Source: Amphiura filiformis (Eukaryota > Echinodermata > Ophiuroidea > Amphilepidida > Amphiuridae). Taken from it: a stretch of DNA of 64,000 bases. The translations under genes were made by a program, and so were the position numbers. Numbering within the stretch: position 1 is the stretch's first letter; each line of letters starts with the position of its first letter. The stretch is from the NCBI RefSeq assembly GCF_039555335.1, contig NC_092628.1:58949547-59013546 (forward strand), read 5' to 3'. Positions 37,401 through 50,300 of the stretch are shown here, in pieces. The notes beneath the pieces were generated by a model that worked only from the letters and a program-made list of their open reading frames with translations, was not told the origin of the DNA and did no database searches.

Positions 37401-38211
37401 CTCATCCCGAAGGAAGAAAGATTTGTGTCCTAATTGAACCCAAGTACCAATTTCTAAAGAAAAGGTTACTATAAGTCGAAATGGACTAATGGCTCAGGTT
37501 ATTTCAAAATGTAATGCACATCATGGCAGAGTGTGTACAAATTTCCAATTGAATGGGGTTAGGGTTCGGCTATTTTTTACATTAAGAACCAGTGCTTGAA
37601 TTGTGTATACATCTGAACTGATTTGATCACTGACAGGAATTTATGAGGCTTTAGAAGCGTACTCTTAATGCACAAAATCCGATTGTTTTTTATACATTCT
37701 ATTTGGTCAGCGTAAGGAAATCTGGCCGAAAAGAGGAATGTTTACAAGAGTATCTATCTATTTATTTCACGGATTAGAGTATTTATACAATTTTCTCAGA
37801 ATGAAAAGTGATATCTGTAACCACATGTTTATAAAGCATCTATCTTCATCATCTACGGTATATAAACTGTGATTTGATAATAATTTGATCCTTTTTCTTA
37901 AAACGTGCTCTGCGTGCTGGCCATAGGCTTCAACATATTAGAAGCGTCCAAGTTTGGAGACTTTTTCTCCAAATATCAGAGTAATCTTAAGAACCACTGA
38001 ACCAATACTAGGCTTGTTTGTACTCATTTTAATGCATTTTTAATGCTGATTCCAAATATGGTCATGAAAATTTACAATTATGAAATTTTTAAATTTTTAA
38101 AAATTGTTGAAACTTGCCGTCTGCAGTCGACACCCGCGTGGAGAGAGTTAAAGCAAATGGCACAAAAGATTACCGACAACCAATGAAACCAATTTGCTAA
38201 TATCAAATTAC
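34440..38211 (+). repeat. Tandem segmental-duplication unit 4 (U4), truncated
   Basis: Recognisable blocks are a decayed ORF X (about 34,455), ORF Y (34,800-34,928), 35,535-35,900, the ORF Z block (36,220-36,760) and part of the body (36,990-38,211). Similarity ends near ACCAATTTGCTAATATCAA (about 38,190-38,211), so the terminal third of the unit, including the SINE, is missing. A 37 bp tandem duplication lies at about 37,098-37,171. Confidence 0.75.
34800..34928 (+). pseudogene. Exon-like ORF Y, U4 copy (longest)
   Basis: An acceptor TTTACTTTACAG ends at 34,799. The frame reads A-I-P-A-V-R-R-L-F-E-L-L-E-F-L-A-Q-L-D-L, continues H-D-A-R-T-L-K-Q-L-L-L, and ends W-I-E-A-E-K before TAA 34,926-34,928. 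This is the most complete of the four copies and may show the ancestral C-terminus. It is leucine-rich and probably helical. Family unknown. Confidence 0.45.
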
Positions 38212-39741
38212 CATTTAACTTGGGAAGGCACCATTGGGGAGCCCCTTCTTCCTTCCAATTCCTTTCTTTTGTCTTCTTCTCTTGACCTTTTTTCTGCGTT
38301 CCCTCTTTTCTTTCCCGTTACATGCCCGATTTTCTCTTTCAATTTTTATGGGGGCACTTGTCTCTTTTAATTTTTGTCAGGGAGCACTTTTCCCCCTCCC
38401 CCCTCCCGCTAGCTACGATACTGTAGGTGTTGCGTCTAAAATAAATGTAGTAAATGTATTTTTCAATTTATTTTGTTTTCCCGGTGATTAATAAGAAAAG
38501 TGGATTTGTTCCACTTTTTCACCATTTTTAGCTTCAATATGGCAATGTATTTCTCGCGCATTTCTACCATTATATTCTGTCGCCAAAAGGTGCAGATTCA
38601 CTTATCTGCATGACATTTTTCCAAACCCATCCCCCATGACAAAAAGAAATCTACGCCACTGCAAAGATAACAATAATCTCGAGAAAGCCCAGGTTTAACA
38701 GATCTATCATTTAAGATGCGTTATAAAATTATCATTCAAATCATTTATTGACACATAGTACCACATTTTAGTTTAGTAATTTAAAACAAGAAACAATAAA
38801 AAGCAAAAGCAAGACATCATGAATCAGCAATGCCGTCATTTTCTACTTATACAAAACATCGTGGTAACCCTAAAAGTGTATGTTAAGTCAATGAAATATT
38901 GTACCGGAATATTTTCTTATCAGTATTCAAAAAGAGCGAACTATTGAACGAGTGTATTACAGGCCAAACCATGGATATTGATGACATAGAGAGAAGGGTA
39001 CTGTATACTGGCCTGCAGGTGTTGAAGTTTATTACCGACCTTGATTAGTACAATTCAGAGTTCACATTCGCAAAATATATAGCTCCATGTGAGAGAAATG
39101 CCCTTCTTTTCAGTTTCAGGAATGTTTATGCTTCAAAGTACACCCAATAACATCGTCATCCATATTTACTAGGCTTATATCTTTTTTGACAGTGTCTTTA
39201 CATTAAAAAACAACGGACATGATTGGTTATTTCGTACCTCAAAACAAAATAATAAACACAAAAACACCCGCATGTCTTATCTGAGTGTCCAGGTATCCGG
39301 GCCAGGTAATCAAAATTTACACTTTTGAATTCCGTCCGTGTAGTTCTTGAATGCTAGAAAATGTTATTGTAATTAACAATACTTGAATCCATATCCGCTC
39401 ATATCACAGGAACCACAAGACATGATCAGGTGAAAGCGTAATAGTTTAATTTTTTAGAATTTCTAGATAGAAATCTGTATTGTGATGCAAAATTTGCACA
39501 AAGATGTGACCATTTTAGCAGAATCGTATATCATCAGAACAGAATAAATACTACACTATCAAAAACACGCTATCAATGCTACCACACATCAATAAGATAT
39601 CAAGAAGTTGACAAAACGTGATTACGCCCCCATTCTTTCTTTCCTTTGGACTGTGTTGTTGGCATCTTAGCAAATAATCTCAAGTATGGCAGACGAATGA
39701 CAAAGTGAATTTCCTTTTATACGCCACCACTTTTATCATGT
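38212..39741. other. Gene-free stretch between the tandem array and the FAHD2 pair
   Basis: A pyrimidine-rich tract at ~38,240-38,410 gives a spurious low-complexity 85-codon frame. No motif, exon or terminal repeat is clear. It includes the 3' flank of the minus-strand gene that ends at 39,742; a minus-strand AATAAA occurs near 38,744, too far away to be a confident polyadenylation signal. Confidence 0.5.
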
Positions 39742-42700
39742 TTACACAACACGATTTGTGCATCTTCCAATTCTGTCGACTTCAACTTCCACGACGTCAC
39801 CCCTCTAAAATAAATATAACGTTGAAAACAGAATGTCAGTGGTACTTTACAAACCAATCTTAACAAACCACAGTGCGCGCGACGCGCGGGGTAGATGCTT
39901 CATTCAATATTTCCCACCATGCAAATGAGGTTAGGGTTGGGGTTAAAGGTTAGGGTTAAGGGTATGGTTATTCTGTTCCCTGGTTTAAAACAAACTCTGA
40001 TTCCGTAGCTACCGAAGATTCTTCGAACTTGGGTTGCCAGTCTCCAGATGAAGGTGAAAGTTGCCGTGACAAAAATAAATATTGGGGTACGTCTTAATTT
40101 TGTGTTGAGATCATAAATTTAAATAAAAATTATGAAATCTACCAACACAGGTGAACTTTCATGCTGATATTATGTAAATACATACATTATACAAATATCA
40201 TCAGTCTATATCATGGGTAACTATGATTATAGTGGTTGAAATATAAATGAGGGGAATGGTGACCGGGAGCCGTCTACCACGGTTACGTGAAATCTCAGAT
40301 ATTCCCACTGGAAATGGATAATCGTAGATGCTTTTATTCCATAAATCTAAAAGCCTTATAAGTTCTAAAAAGTATTTCCTTGAGTTTATTTGGCAATTTT
40401 TATTAATTTACATGTATTATTGTGAAGATATCAATTGTTGCATAAATATATAGGATATCAACTTGTTAAAGTAGTATATTTCATAGCCAAGCGCTTTCTG
40501 CGGATATCCGTCATGATGAGTTATTTTAGAAGCAAGAACTTTCAAATTGGATGTTTCCAGATGTTTCTCAGACACCATAGATCATTGGTGTTCTGGACCA
40601 AACTAACTAAATCGGTGAGCTTAAGACAAAACGTGATGAACCTTTATGCTGACATATCACTATGCTTTACCTTAAGGAAAACTGGTGTTGGTTGATGTGA
40701 CACTCCGCTCCCATGTGGAGTACCCGTTAGTATAATGTCTCCAGGTTTCAAGGTTATAAATCTATAGAAATATCACGAATGGTTAAAAGTTTATGGTAAG
40801 TAAATTTAATTGATTACAGGTATAAAAAGAATCATAAAATAATCTTGCTCTAGTCAAAAACATTTACGGTGGTTACGATGTCGAGATCGGCGGTATTTAT
40901 ATTTCAATGTAAGTTGTTCTCAAATTAACACATGCTATTGACCAAATAAGGTCAAAATATAATAAATGTTTTGACTAAAAAGATCATTTATTTTGGTAAA
41001 AACATTTGGTCAATAATTTTGAAAATAATAAGGAAAATAAAACAACTAAACAAACGTCCCTATAGAATGAAATATTAAGTTTAGGAGAAAATTATTTAAA
41101 AAAATTCAAAACTAGTACTGGCTTTCTATAATAAAACGACATGCATACTGTATTTGGTACTAATAGTCCCTTCTATCCAGTGATACAACATAAGGACAAA
41201 TATTCGCATAGTAATGTCGCTATGACGAAATAATCTTGGCATGCCCTCGCTAAAGTGAAAATTCCCATCTATAGACGAATCCAATTTCACGCATCCCTAC
41301 ACCTCAATGGCAGCCATAGCTGGGTCCCCGTCGGCTCCATCTCACCTAAAATGTGAAATGATGCGGCCTTGGAGGGTATTTTAAACTGCATTCTATCACC
41401 CGTGTTACACGTAGACAAAAAGAGACAAAAGAATGATGACAGTTTACAACACAAAAGAATCTAACATCTAATTTTAACATGTTTAAGCGGTTTTAACCCA
41501 CCCAATTGGGCAGTCACAACACCAGTTTGGTGCTGCGGGGACCCAGTAATGGCCGACCAAATCATGACCAAATCACAACGTCCCGTTGGATTCGTCTATA
41601 TATATAAAATGAGATTTTCACTAGATTTTCTGCCAAATATCAAAGGAAATGTCAATTTAAATCTAACCACCAACGTTTTAAAGGCCATAACCCTTCACAT
41701 AATTTCACAAAAACAAAAAAAAATCCCTGCCCTCGATGTTTGATGCAAAGGATGGATCCCCGGATGGATCTACAATTAGCTTAAGCCATTTGGGTGTAAA
41801 TACATATGAGCGTTGTATAGTGAAAAACCTTAGAAGGTTAATTGGACATACCTTGATATAAATGTTATTAAAGCTTCAGTCTTGAATATGAGTTGATCCG
41901 TGTTGCTATCCTGTACTGTTTTGCCATTGACACGGCATCGGATGTCTAGTTTGTGTGGGTCTAAAAAAAATCAGAAAAATATTATAATATCTGTTTGTTT
42001 TTTCTTGCAAGAGTTTTACACCTTTGACGTGATCCGTATAGATCGCGAGTCTTTGGAAAATATTGCGAAGAAAAAAATTACGTTTGTCTATCTGTGGTTT
42101 TTACAATGTATTTTTGAATTACGCTACCAAATATTTTGGTCAAATGTTTTAGTTCTCATATTGAATACAATTACGTACCTAATATTTCATCTAGAGTAAC
42201 GATAGCTGGTCCTAGAGGACAGAATGTATCCATACATTTTCCCAGCATGACTTGATTTAGATTCTTCTTCATCCAATCACGAGCACTTACGTCATGAGCT
42301 ACAGTGTAACCAAATACATATTGCATGGCCTCCGATTCCTAAGCAAAAATAATCAATCCCAATATTTAAGGTTTTAAAATCTTATCCCTGGAATTGTGGA
42401 AACCTTTGTGCAATAGTGATAACGACTAAATTGTTGGTCTAAAATATATATGACCTCTAAAACTTTCAATAAATCCATGGTTAAGACCAATACAACCTTA
42501 AATCGACATTACAATAATGTTGTATGGCTATATTAATATATCCCAGCAAACACAAAAATGTTTTAACACGTTTTAAGCAGGTTGTATTTTTGGTTTTGGT
42601 TTAGGTAAAAACGTTTTAATAACATTAAATGTCGGATTATATAAAAGTTAAGAAAACGTTTTAAGAAAACACACTACAACAAAATAATTTTAAAATGTTT

Positions 42701-43823
42701 TCTAAATGTTATTTGCCAAATATTTTGTCAACACTTAAATAACATTATGTTAGAATATTTATGTTATCAACAAAATAATGTTTTTAAATGTTATGAAAAC
42801 AATGTATACCCTTTATATAACCCGGCATTTAAACGTTTTCTGTCAATAACCTTTTGCGGATGATGTCCAAAACGTTTTGTGTTTGCTGGGATTATATCAA
42901 AGTCAACGTGAATTGATATATACCCATGAGGACGTACTAAGTTGAGAGATCTGGAAAAAGTTTAGAAACGTTAAAGGTGGATTCAATCATTGAGACTTGC
43001 GAAACGGTATACTCATTTCAACGCAAAACAAAAACAAAGCAGAACGAAACGAAACGAATAAAAAAAATCAATCTTTTCTTTTTCATCTTAAAGAGATAAT
43101 AATTGTCGAACGAACCAACCTTGATATTTTTACCAGTTTTGCCTATAACGATAGTCAACTCAACTTCCCAATCCAATTCTGATGTGAGTTCTCCAGGATA
43201 CACAATATCATCTGTTGGTCCAACTATTGAAGATGCAAACTTGTTGAAGAATACCGGTTCCTTTGGGATAGGGACATTTTGTTCAAGACAATGGTCTTTG
43301 TAGTTCATACCTACACAAAGCACTTTTTCTGGGTTTGTGATTGGTGCTTGTAGTTTCAGATTTTCCTTTCTAACAATATGACTTCCAGCACTAACAACTC
43401 TGAAATGTAAAAGCAATAACAAAACTTAAAGCTTGAGTAAGTCAAAGTAAATAATGTGCCATAAGTCTACCTAGTTGTTTTGGATGAATTGCCATGCAAA
43501 ACCATGCTACATGTATATCATTGACACAATCAGTATGAGTGGAAACTATCAATGAATGAAAAAAGAGGCCAATGGGTTTATGAGTGCCAAAAACAATGTG
43601 TAAATAATACTGTATAATATCTCGTGAAATTTTCTTAATAATTAACTTAAAACTGAACTCACTTCTTTGCTGCTTCTATAGCTGACTCCCCACCTTCTAG
43701 AAAACTCCTCATATCAGTTGGAATTCTTTTATCTGCAGCACTGATGTCCACCACATCCCCTCCATTGTTCAATTCAACCCCAACTCGTACACGATCCCCT
43801 TCCTCAAACTGTACCAAACGCAT
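39742..43823 (-). CDS. FAHD2: FAHD2-like fumarylacetoacetate hydrolase domain protein, copy A
   Basis: Six coding exons join in frame to 287 residues: 43,823-43,663, 43,399-43,120, 42,338-42,179, 41,960-41,852, 40,761-40,671 and 39,804-39,742, all with GT/AG introns and a TAA stop. The FAH fold is shown by M-R-L-V-Q-F at the start, [14 protein letters not shown] (conserved His and Glu), D-W-E-V-E-L (acidic metal ligands), H-D-V-S-A-R-D-W and L-T-G-T-P. FAHD-family enzymes are metal-dependent hydrolases or decarboxylases of small keto acids; the substrate of FAHD2 is not well established. An in-frame stop precedes the start, so there is no mitochondrial leader in this exon. Compared with copy B it lacks the Gln after A-R-D-W (exon 3 is exactly 3 nt shorter), has Val for Trp a few residues on, and has T-P-H-G-S for T-P-P-G-V. 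It is open throughout, so it may be expressed with altered activity. Confidence 0.9.
39926..39975 (+). repeat. Degenerate TTAGGG-like tract
   Basis: Several TTAGGG or near copies are interspersed with TTGGGG and TTAAAGG over ~50 bp, just 5' of exon 6 of copy A on the plus strand. This is a short interstitial telomere-like tract and is not evidence of a chromosome end. Confidence 0.6.
41269..41601. mobile_element. ~330 bp MITE with TATAGACGAATCCAA termini, copy 2
   Basis: It has the same ends and interior as the element at 7,887-8,201 and lies in intron 4 of FAHD2 copy A. TA-rich flanks fit a TA target site. Confidence 0.75.
42541..42891. mobile_element. MITE with CCCAGCAAACACAAAA termini in intron 2 of copy A
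   Basis: The ends read TCCCAGCAAACACAAAA and TTTTGTGTTTGCTGGGA. The interior has repeated AAAACGTTTT and AATGTTAT words and the phrase GTCGGATTATATAAA, which also occurs in the relative at 46,089-46,426. Confidence 0.8.
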
Positions 43824-44540
43824 TTTAACAACTTGAATACCAGAGACTCAAATCGTCCACAACTCTTAACCGTCACAAAGTGTCGCCATCACATATAAAG
43901 TAGAGGAAAGCTATAGAGGCAACTCGATCCAGAATATCAGTTGAAGGGTTTTTTTCTTGTGTTGTTGAAAACCGGCACAAAATTGACCTCTTTTCAGAAG
44001 CTTTCCTATAGTTTTGTGTTACATGGTAGTTGATGTTTACATCAAAACTAGGAAGATTATATTATCTTCCCGCTTGTCTTTTTAATCTGTACATGATCAA
44101 AGTTCACATTGATCATGTTGATAATATCGTTGCCAATGCAATACGCTTGAAAAAAGATATTGCAGCGCGGAACATTCAAAATTTCGAAAAATAAAAGCAA
44201 ATGTATAAATAGGCTGCACCCGGAGGCTGCATGCCGGATTTGGTTCCTGTTCCTCAGTCATTTTCGGCCAATTTTAACAAAAAATAATGTGCAATAAGAT
44301 GACAACTGAAAATTCGTCTTCACCATGTTCACATTACCACTTCCCTGCTTCGTAATTTAAGGTCAAATTTTGCTTTAGTGGTTATGGTGAAATGAGTTTT
44401 AAGCATAAAAAAGATGTGATCCATGCAAGGATATTATATTCAGGAACGTAGCCAGCCTTTTAATATAGGGGACCAATCCAAATTTTCGTCCCCATTTGTC
44501 ATTTTTGTCCCATTATCAGTCATTTCAATCTTCTATAGAA

Positions 44541-45114
44541 CATAATTGTGACGTCCACCCATGTCAAAACCAGACACTTTGGGGCAGAATCATAAATGGA
44601 GAAATAGCCATAAATCTGCCCGGGGTGATTTTTTTCACAATTTGGGTTTGTTGCGAATTTGTGATGTTATTAATGTTTAAAGTATTGCCTGATAGTTTCA
44701 GATGGGAATATAACTGGCATTTTGTATATTTTGAGACATTTTTCAAGGTAATTCTTACTCTCGACATTGTCAATAATATTTTTAAAGGCCGATATCTCAA
44801 TTTCCAATTTTATTAGTTATAATACCATAACTTACGAACTCAATAGAGAGCTTACGAAATGAAGTTACTTTAACTTTAACTTTAACGTCTAGAGGATTAT
44901 AGAGGATTATGTATTCAAAACCACCTTGGTTTTGAATACATAATCCTCTATACGTTAAAGTTAAAGTTAAAGTAACTTCATTTCGCAAGCTCTCTAATAT
45001 CTTGGGGAAAACGGCGTTGTGGAGCAACATATCTCTATTTAAGATATGAAAAAACCTCAAAATTGATAACCTGCCCATAAGTGTCTGGTTTTGACATGGG
45101 ACGTTACAATTATA
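44541..45114. mobile_element. Foldback element with a nested palindrome
   Basis: Inverted ends containing CCATGTCAAAACCAGACACT pair across ~570 bp. Near its centre lies a second hairpin (44,844-44,996). It sits between the two FAHD2 genes. The frames at 44,496-44,816 and 44,797-45,174 are products of this structure and show no protein signature. Confidence 0.7.
44844..44996. repeat. 153 bp imperfect palindrome
   Basis: The arms start TAGAGAGCTTACGAAATGAA and contain three tandem TAACTT units. The left arm carries an extra ~10 bp copy of AGAGGATTAT. The right arm ends AAGCTCTCTA. Confidence 0.85.
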
Positions 45115-46088
45115 GGGATAACTGTTAAGATTGTAAAATGCTGTTAATTTTTCAACTGATTTCAACTGACTCATTTAGGACCAAACATGCATACCTGATC
45201 ACGTAAATATTAGGCTAAAATGTAATATAAAATAACAAAAAACTAGAATAAACAAAACATTAGGCAAGAATGTACCGCCTTTCAATAAAAGAAAATAGTT
45301 CGCGATTGTCTTTGTAGATCATCTTTTTAAGGTTAGCAACTATTTTAAACTGTTGCAATTTGGTAGTCACAGCATCTTGCGAATGGTAGTGAACTTAGGC
45401 AAAAATTGCATTGATCATTTTATATAGCGAGTGTGTAGAAGAATTCAATTATCACAGATATACTTTTGTAGGTCCTGTGGTTCTTGAGTTATGTTGTAAG
45501 GAGGGCTGAAACAATAACACTTAACTCATTAACAACAATAAACCAAGCAAGTTGTCAAAGTATATATGACTTGTAGAATATGACTTGTAGAATATGACTT
45601 GTAGAATAACTTTTGCAAAACATCAAAGTGTTATTTTTCAATAATATATTGATTAAGATAATGAAAATCGATTTTTGTGCTGTTTCGACAAACAATACCA
45701 CGTCTACCCTTAACAATTGCTGTAACTCTTACATTTTCCCCCGAGGGTTGGAAAAGTAGCCGGTGTGGTATTGACCCTTGTAACTGGCACTTTCGCCGGC
45801 TGCCGGGATTCTCTGGATATCCCTGCATAACCTCTTAAAGGTGGATATGGGTAACATATCCTGAATTACATACAGAATATATGCCTTGATATGACTTTCA
45901 TAGGGACATAAAAGATATATTTACCAAAAGAATCATTTTATGGATAAAATATAACATTGCACACAAATTACAAACACAATACTAGTAAGTACTAAAACAG
46001 CATATAGGTGACATAATCTTTTATTTGCCTTGTTGTCTTTTTGCAAGATTAATATAAAAATTTACATTGAGTCCGGTCTATACAACTT
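45115..46088. other. Spacer between the FAHD2 genes
   Basis: No gene is seen. A 15 bp unit ATATGACTTGTAGAA is tandemly repeated about three times near 45,565-45,608. The 65-codon minus frame at 45,631-45,828 has no supporting feature. Confidence 0.5.
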
Positions 46089-46426
46089 CCCAGCAAATAC
46101 AAAAATGATTTAAAATATTATTAACGTGTTATTAACGCGTTTTGATTTTGTTCAATACGTTTAATAACATTTAAATGTCGGATTATATAAAGGTCATAGC
46201 AACATTTTCTTAAAATGTTTTATATGAAAAAAACACTACAACAACATTTTTGAAATGCTATCAAAATGTTATTACAAAAGATTTTTTGGAAAACATTTTT
46301 GTTAAATATTGTCAACACTCAATAAATATGTTAAAATGTTTTCATAAAGGTTTTCTAAATGTTTTATACTCTTTTATATAATCCGTCATTTAAGCTTTTC
46401 TGTAAAAAGTTTTTGTGTTTTCTGGG
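46089..46426. mobile_element. Second MITE with CCCAGCAAA termini
   Basis: It begins CCCAGCAAATACAAAAATG and ends AAAAAGTTTTTGTGTTTTCTGGG. It is related to 42,541-42,891 but its ends are more diverged, so it is probably older. Confidence 0.7.
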
Positions 46427-46679
46427 TTACTGCTACATACTACTATTGGCAAGTTATTTTATCATCAGTAATTCATATCATACAAAGCCATTGGCACAAT
46501 TATGGCACAATTGTACCTGGGAAGAAGAGCCCAGTCCCAGTCACAGTTGGTATGTAAAGATATGAAAATAATGCTTCATGCTGGATATTTTACACAAATC
46601 AATTGAAATAAGTATGCTCCAGCTTCTCAGAATTGGTTTAGTGTTTTTAAAGGACAGAGTTTCTTCATCACAAACTATT

Positions 46680-47190
46680 TTTAATTTGTATTATGTATAT
46701 GCGTATTATGTATATGCGCTGTGATCGCTAGAAATGGCGCTTAATAAATGCCTTTGTAATAATAATAATAATAATACCATTGGTTTTTTGCTTGTTTATT
46801 TGTTGTGTTCATTCTTTAATCTTTCCTTACTAAGATAGGTCATTTCACACTTGACCATTCAAATGTTTAATGAAGAGGACACATTAATTGGGGTATCTAC
46901 ACTACCTCTGTGGAAGACAAGTTAATTGGGGTATCTACACTACCTCTGTGGAAGATGTTAGACATATTTTCTACAGCGGGAGTATCAATTTCAAATGGAA
47001 TGAATACACTATGCAGCTCCATTTGAAATTCACACACCCTCTGAGAAAGATTCAACCTGAATCTTCCACAGAAAGAGGATGAGTTTCAAATAGAGTTGGT
47101 TAATTTTCCATTTGAAATTCATACTCCCCCTGTGGAAGATATTTCCAAAATCTTCTACAGGGAGTAATGGAAATGGATAAGCCCATTGTA
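46680..47190. repeat. Repeat tract 3' of FAHD2 copy B
   Basis: From ~46,685 a SINE-like 3' end (GCGCTTAATAAATGCC) runs into an AAT microsatellite at ~46,760. From ~46,890 to 47,165 lies a foldback-type repeat with CTGTGGAAGA and TTTCAAATGGA in both orientations. A ~36 bp block ending CTCTGTGGAAGA is duplicated in tandem at ~46,886-46,955. Confidence 0.6.
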
Positions 47191-47344
47191 TTCTGTTCAT
47201 TACATGAGAGTTCAGCAACCACAGGAACCAAGGTGTACAATAAACATGCTGTAGATCCACGTTCATCTGTACCATACTTTAAAATGCTTTGCTAGATATT
47301 ACTCCATCTGATATGATTGTAGAATGGTCATCATTTCAAATTGT

Positions 47345-50300
47345 TCACACAACACGATTTGTGCATGTTCCAATCTCATCTACTTCAACATCAACAACAT
47401 CACCTCTCTGAAATTAAAAACGAAGTAATAAGATACATAAGTAACTTCACTGTATCTTAAGTTTGATCTGATCTTGCTGTTTATTTGTTTTTGGCTTCTC
47501 TTTCCTCATTTTAAGATCAATTTCCCCCTGTACTTTCTTTCCTAGGTTAACTATTTATAATGCACCTAGAATTGTCCAAGCTCAGAAGGGGTTTGGTGCA
47601 AAAAAGCAAGATGTTGACTTCTATGATCCAAGATCAACTTGAGCAAGCAGGGTCTTAGCTAGAAATTGAGGGTTGCCCGTTATTTGAATAAAATTACCTG
47701 TCCTAATTTGACCTTTAAAAACATTTACCAGACATCTACATGTATAGCCCATTGGGTGTTCAAAGAGTTCAAATATGTGTTGATATGGCCTTGTTCTACA
47801 AATTGGGTCTACTAAAAAGGGCAATTAGCTTCTCAAAACATACAATTTATAATATAGCATCTGTCAAAGGCATTCATTTTGCCCGTCCCAGGAGCAAACT
47901 GGTCGTCTAAAATGACGGCCAGATGGGTAGCTAGCTAAGACCCTGTGAGCAAGTAATCTCATTGTTAAACTTTGTCATCATCTAATCTGTCCTGCAACTT
48001 ATTAACTCCAGGTTAATTTCCTTCAACCAGTGATCAAACATGGGACTCCTTGTACCAGAGGTAAAGGTTTCAAACCAGGCTTTTACAGATATTGTATCTA
48101 TCTAAATTTCTCACTGTGTATACTTGTGCAGCTTGAAAAGATAGATTTCACAACTATAATACCTATCATTATAATTCTTTGCCCTTCACATCTTTTGAGA
48201 GTTCAATTATTTCATTGCAAAATGATTTTCTACATGTATTGTTTTCATTTAATTTACCTTCAGGAAGACTGGTTCTGGTTTCAGGAAAACACCAACTCCA
48301 GGTGGAGTACCTGTCAATATTATGTCACCTGGTTTCAAGGTCACAAATCTGAGGAGAAAAAGAAGAAGGTGGAGTAAATATAATAATTATCAACATCCAC
48401 ATATCAGTTCAATCAAATTTCTGTATTTAGATTTAGATTATTCTGTTTCAGAGCAGATATGATCCAAGATCATCTTGAGCAAGCAATCTCATTGTTGAAC
48501 TTAGGCAACAGAGATCATGAATCTAGTGTCAGAGTGTTTAGCTAATTTTGTACAAGATGTTTTCATTTGATTGTTTATTTCTATTTTATCATGCAATAAA
48601 AAAGATGCAGAGAAAATTTATTTCAAATGTTCTGTAAAATTTCTCATTGAATTGGATTGCAACCACCATTCTGCATATTATTTGCATCACATACCTTGAT
48701 ATAAATGCTATTAGAGCTTCACTCCTAAAGACAAGCTGATCTGTGCTGCTATCCTGTACTGTTTTACCATTGACACGACATCTAATCCCAAGTTTGTGTG
48801 GATCTGTAAATGATAAATACTTCAAACATAAAATATACTGAAATCATGGTAAAGAATAATGCTTACTCAAAATGTAATAAGTATCGCAATTCTTATATCA
48901 CTTGGGCAAAAAGGAGACATCATTCATGTATAGAATTGAGAAGATAAGCATTTGGAAGTGCACAAATGCTATATCAAGCAGTAGGTCTTCAAATGTCTTT
49001 CACCTATTGCGATGACAGATTGAAGATTGGACTGGATATCCCCAAGCAACTCACCTGATAACTCATCTGTAGTGACAATGGCTGGTCCAAGAGGGCAGAA
49101 TGTATCCATACATTTACCCAGCATCCATTGTTTTAAATTCTTCTTCATCTGCCAATCACGGGCACTTACATCGTGTGCTACAGTGTACCCAAATACATGC
49201 TGCATTGCTTCTGATTCCTGGAAAATAACAATGGCTTAAGTTGAATAACACAATGTAGAAATTATGGTTAATAAATGTTTGTAAAGTATGTCATGATGTA
49301 GCTTTATTGTTCTAAATGATACCCCTCTTCCTCCATTCTCTTTCTCTCCTGTTTTCCACTTTCACTTTCACTTGCTCTAAACTTTGAACTACTTGCAACT
49401 AAAGTTGTTGTTTTTTTGGTTGCTCACAGTTTCATACAATTTCTCATCTTGGTCTGTTTTTGTATACTGTTGTGTTTATGTATATTTATATTAATTTATG
49501 TATTTTTGTAATACGGTACACAATTCAGCCTTTGGCTGCGATGTATTTGTTAATGAAACCTAAACCTAGTCCAACTAGTGAACTAGTTCCAAAATTAAAA
49601 TTTACTGAAGGAATGAAAAATTATGAAGAATAGAAAGACACACATTTTTATTTTAAGAGCTAAAAATTAATTTGTGCTAGATATTCACAATACAGAAAAG
49701 AAAGAAAAACTCACTTTGATGTTTTTACCAGTTTTGCCTATAACTATAGTCAACTCAACTTCCCAATCCAATTCTGATGTTAGTTCTCCAGGATACACAA
49801 TATCATCTGTTGGTCCAACTATTGAAGATGCAAACTTGTTGAAGAATACCGGTTCCTTTGGGATAGGGGCATTTTGTTCAAGACAATGGTCTTTGTAGTT
49901 CATACCTACACACAACACTTTTTCTGGGTTTGTAATTGGTGCTTGTAGTTTCAGATTTTCCTTTTTAACAATATGACTTCCAGCACTAACAACTCTGAAA
50001 TGTACAAAACCAATAACAAAACTTGAGCTTGAGTATTAAAGTCAAATAAGGTTTTAAAAAAGTGCCATAAGCCTACCTAGTTATTTTAAATGAATTGCCA
50101 AAGCAATGCTATATCATTACTTGACACAATCAGTATGGGTGAATACTATCAGTAAATGAAAAAAGAGGCCAACGAGTTTAGAGTAAAAAATTGTATAAAA
50201 AGTAAGAATACCGTATGTAACGTCTGTGTGGAATTTTCTATAATAATTAGACCTGAACTCACTTCTTTGCTGCTTCTATAGCTGACTCCCCACCTTCTAG

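Noticed and set aside
38234-38491. An 85-codon frame rich in Phe, Leu and Ser
   Set aside because: It is the translation of a low-complexity pyrimidine tract, with no splice sites or relatives.
39926-39975. A telomere or telomere fusion site
   Set aside because: Only a few degenerate TTAGGG-like words are present, and genes lie on the right side while repeats lie on the left with no orientation change.
43103-43303. Plus-strand frames antisense to FAHD2 exon 2 (also 49,674-49,898)
   Set aside because: They are shadows of the true minus-strand exons; conservation follows from the coding strand.
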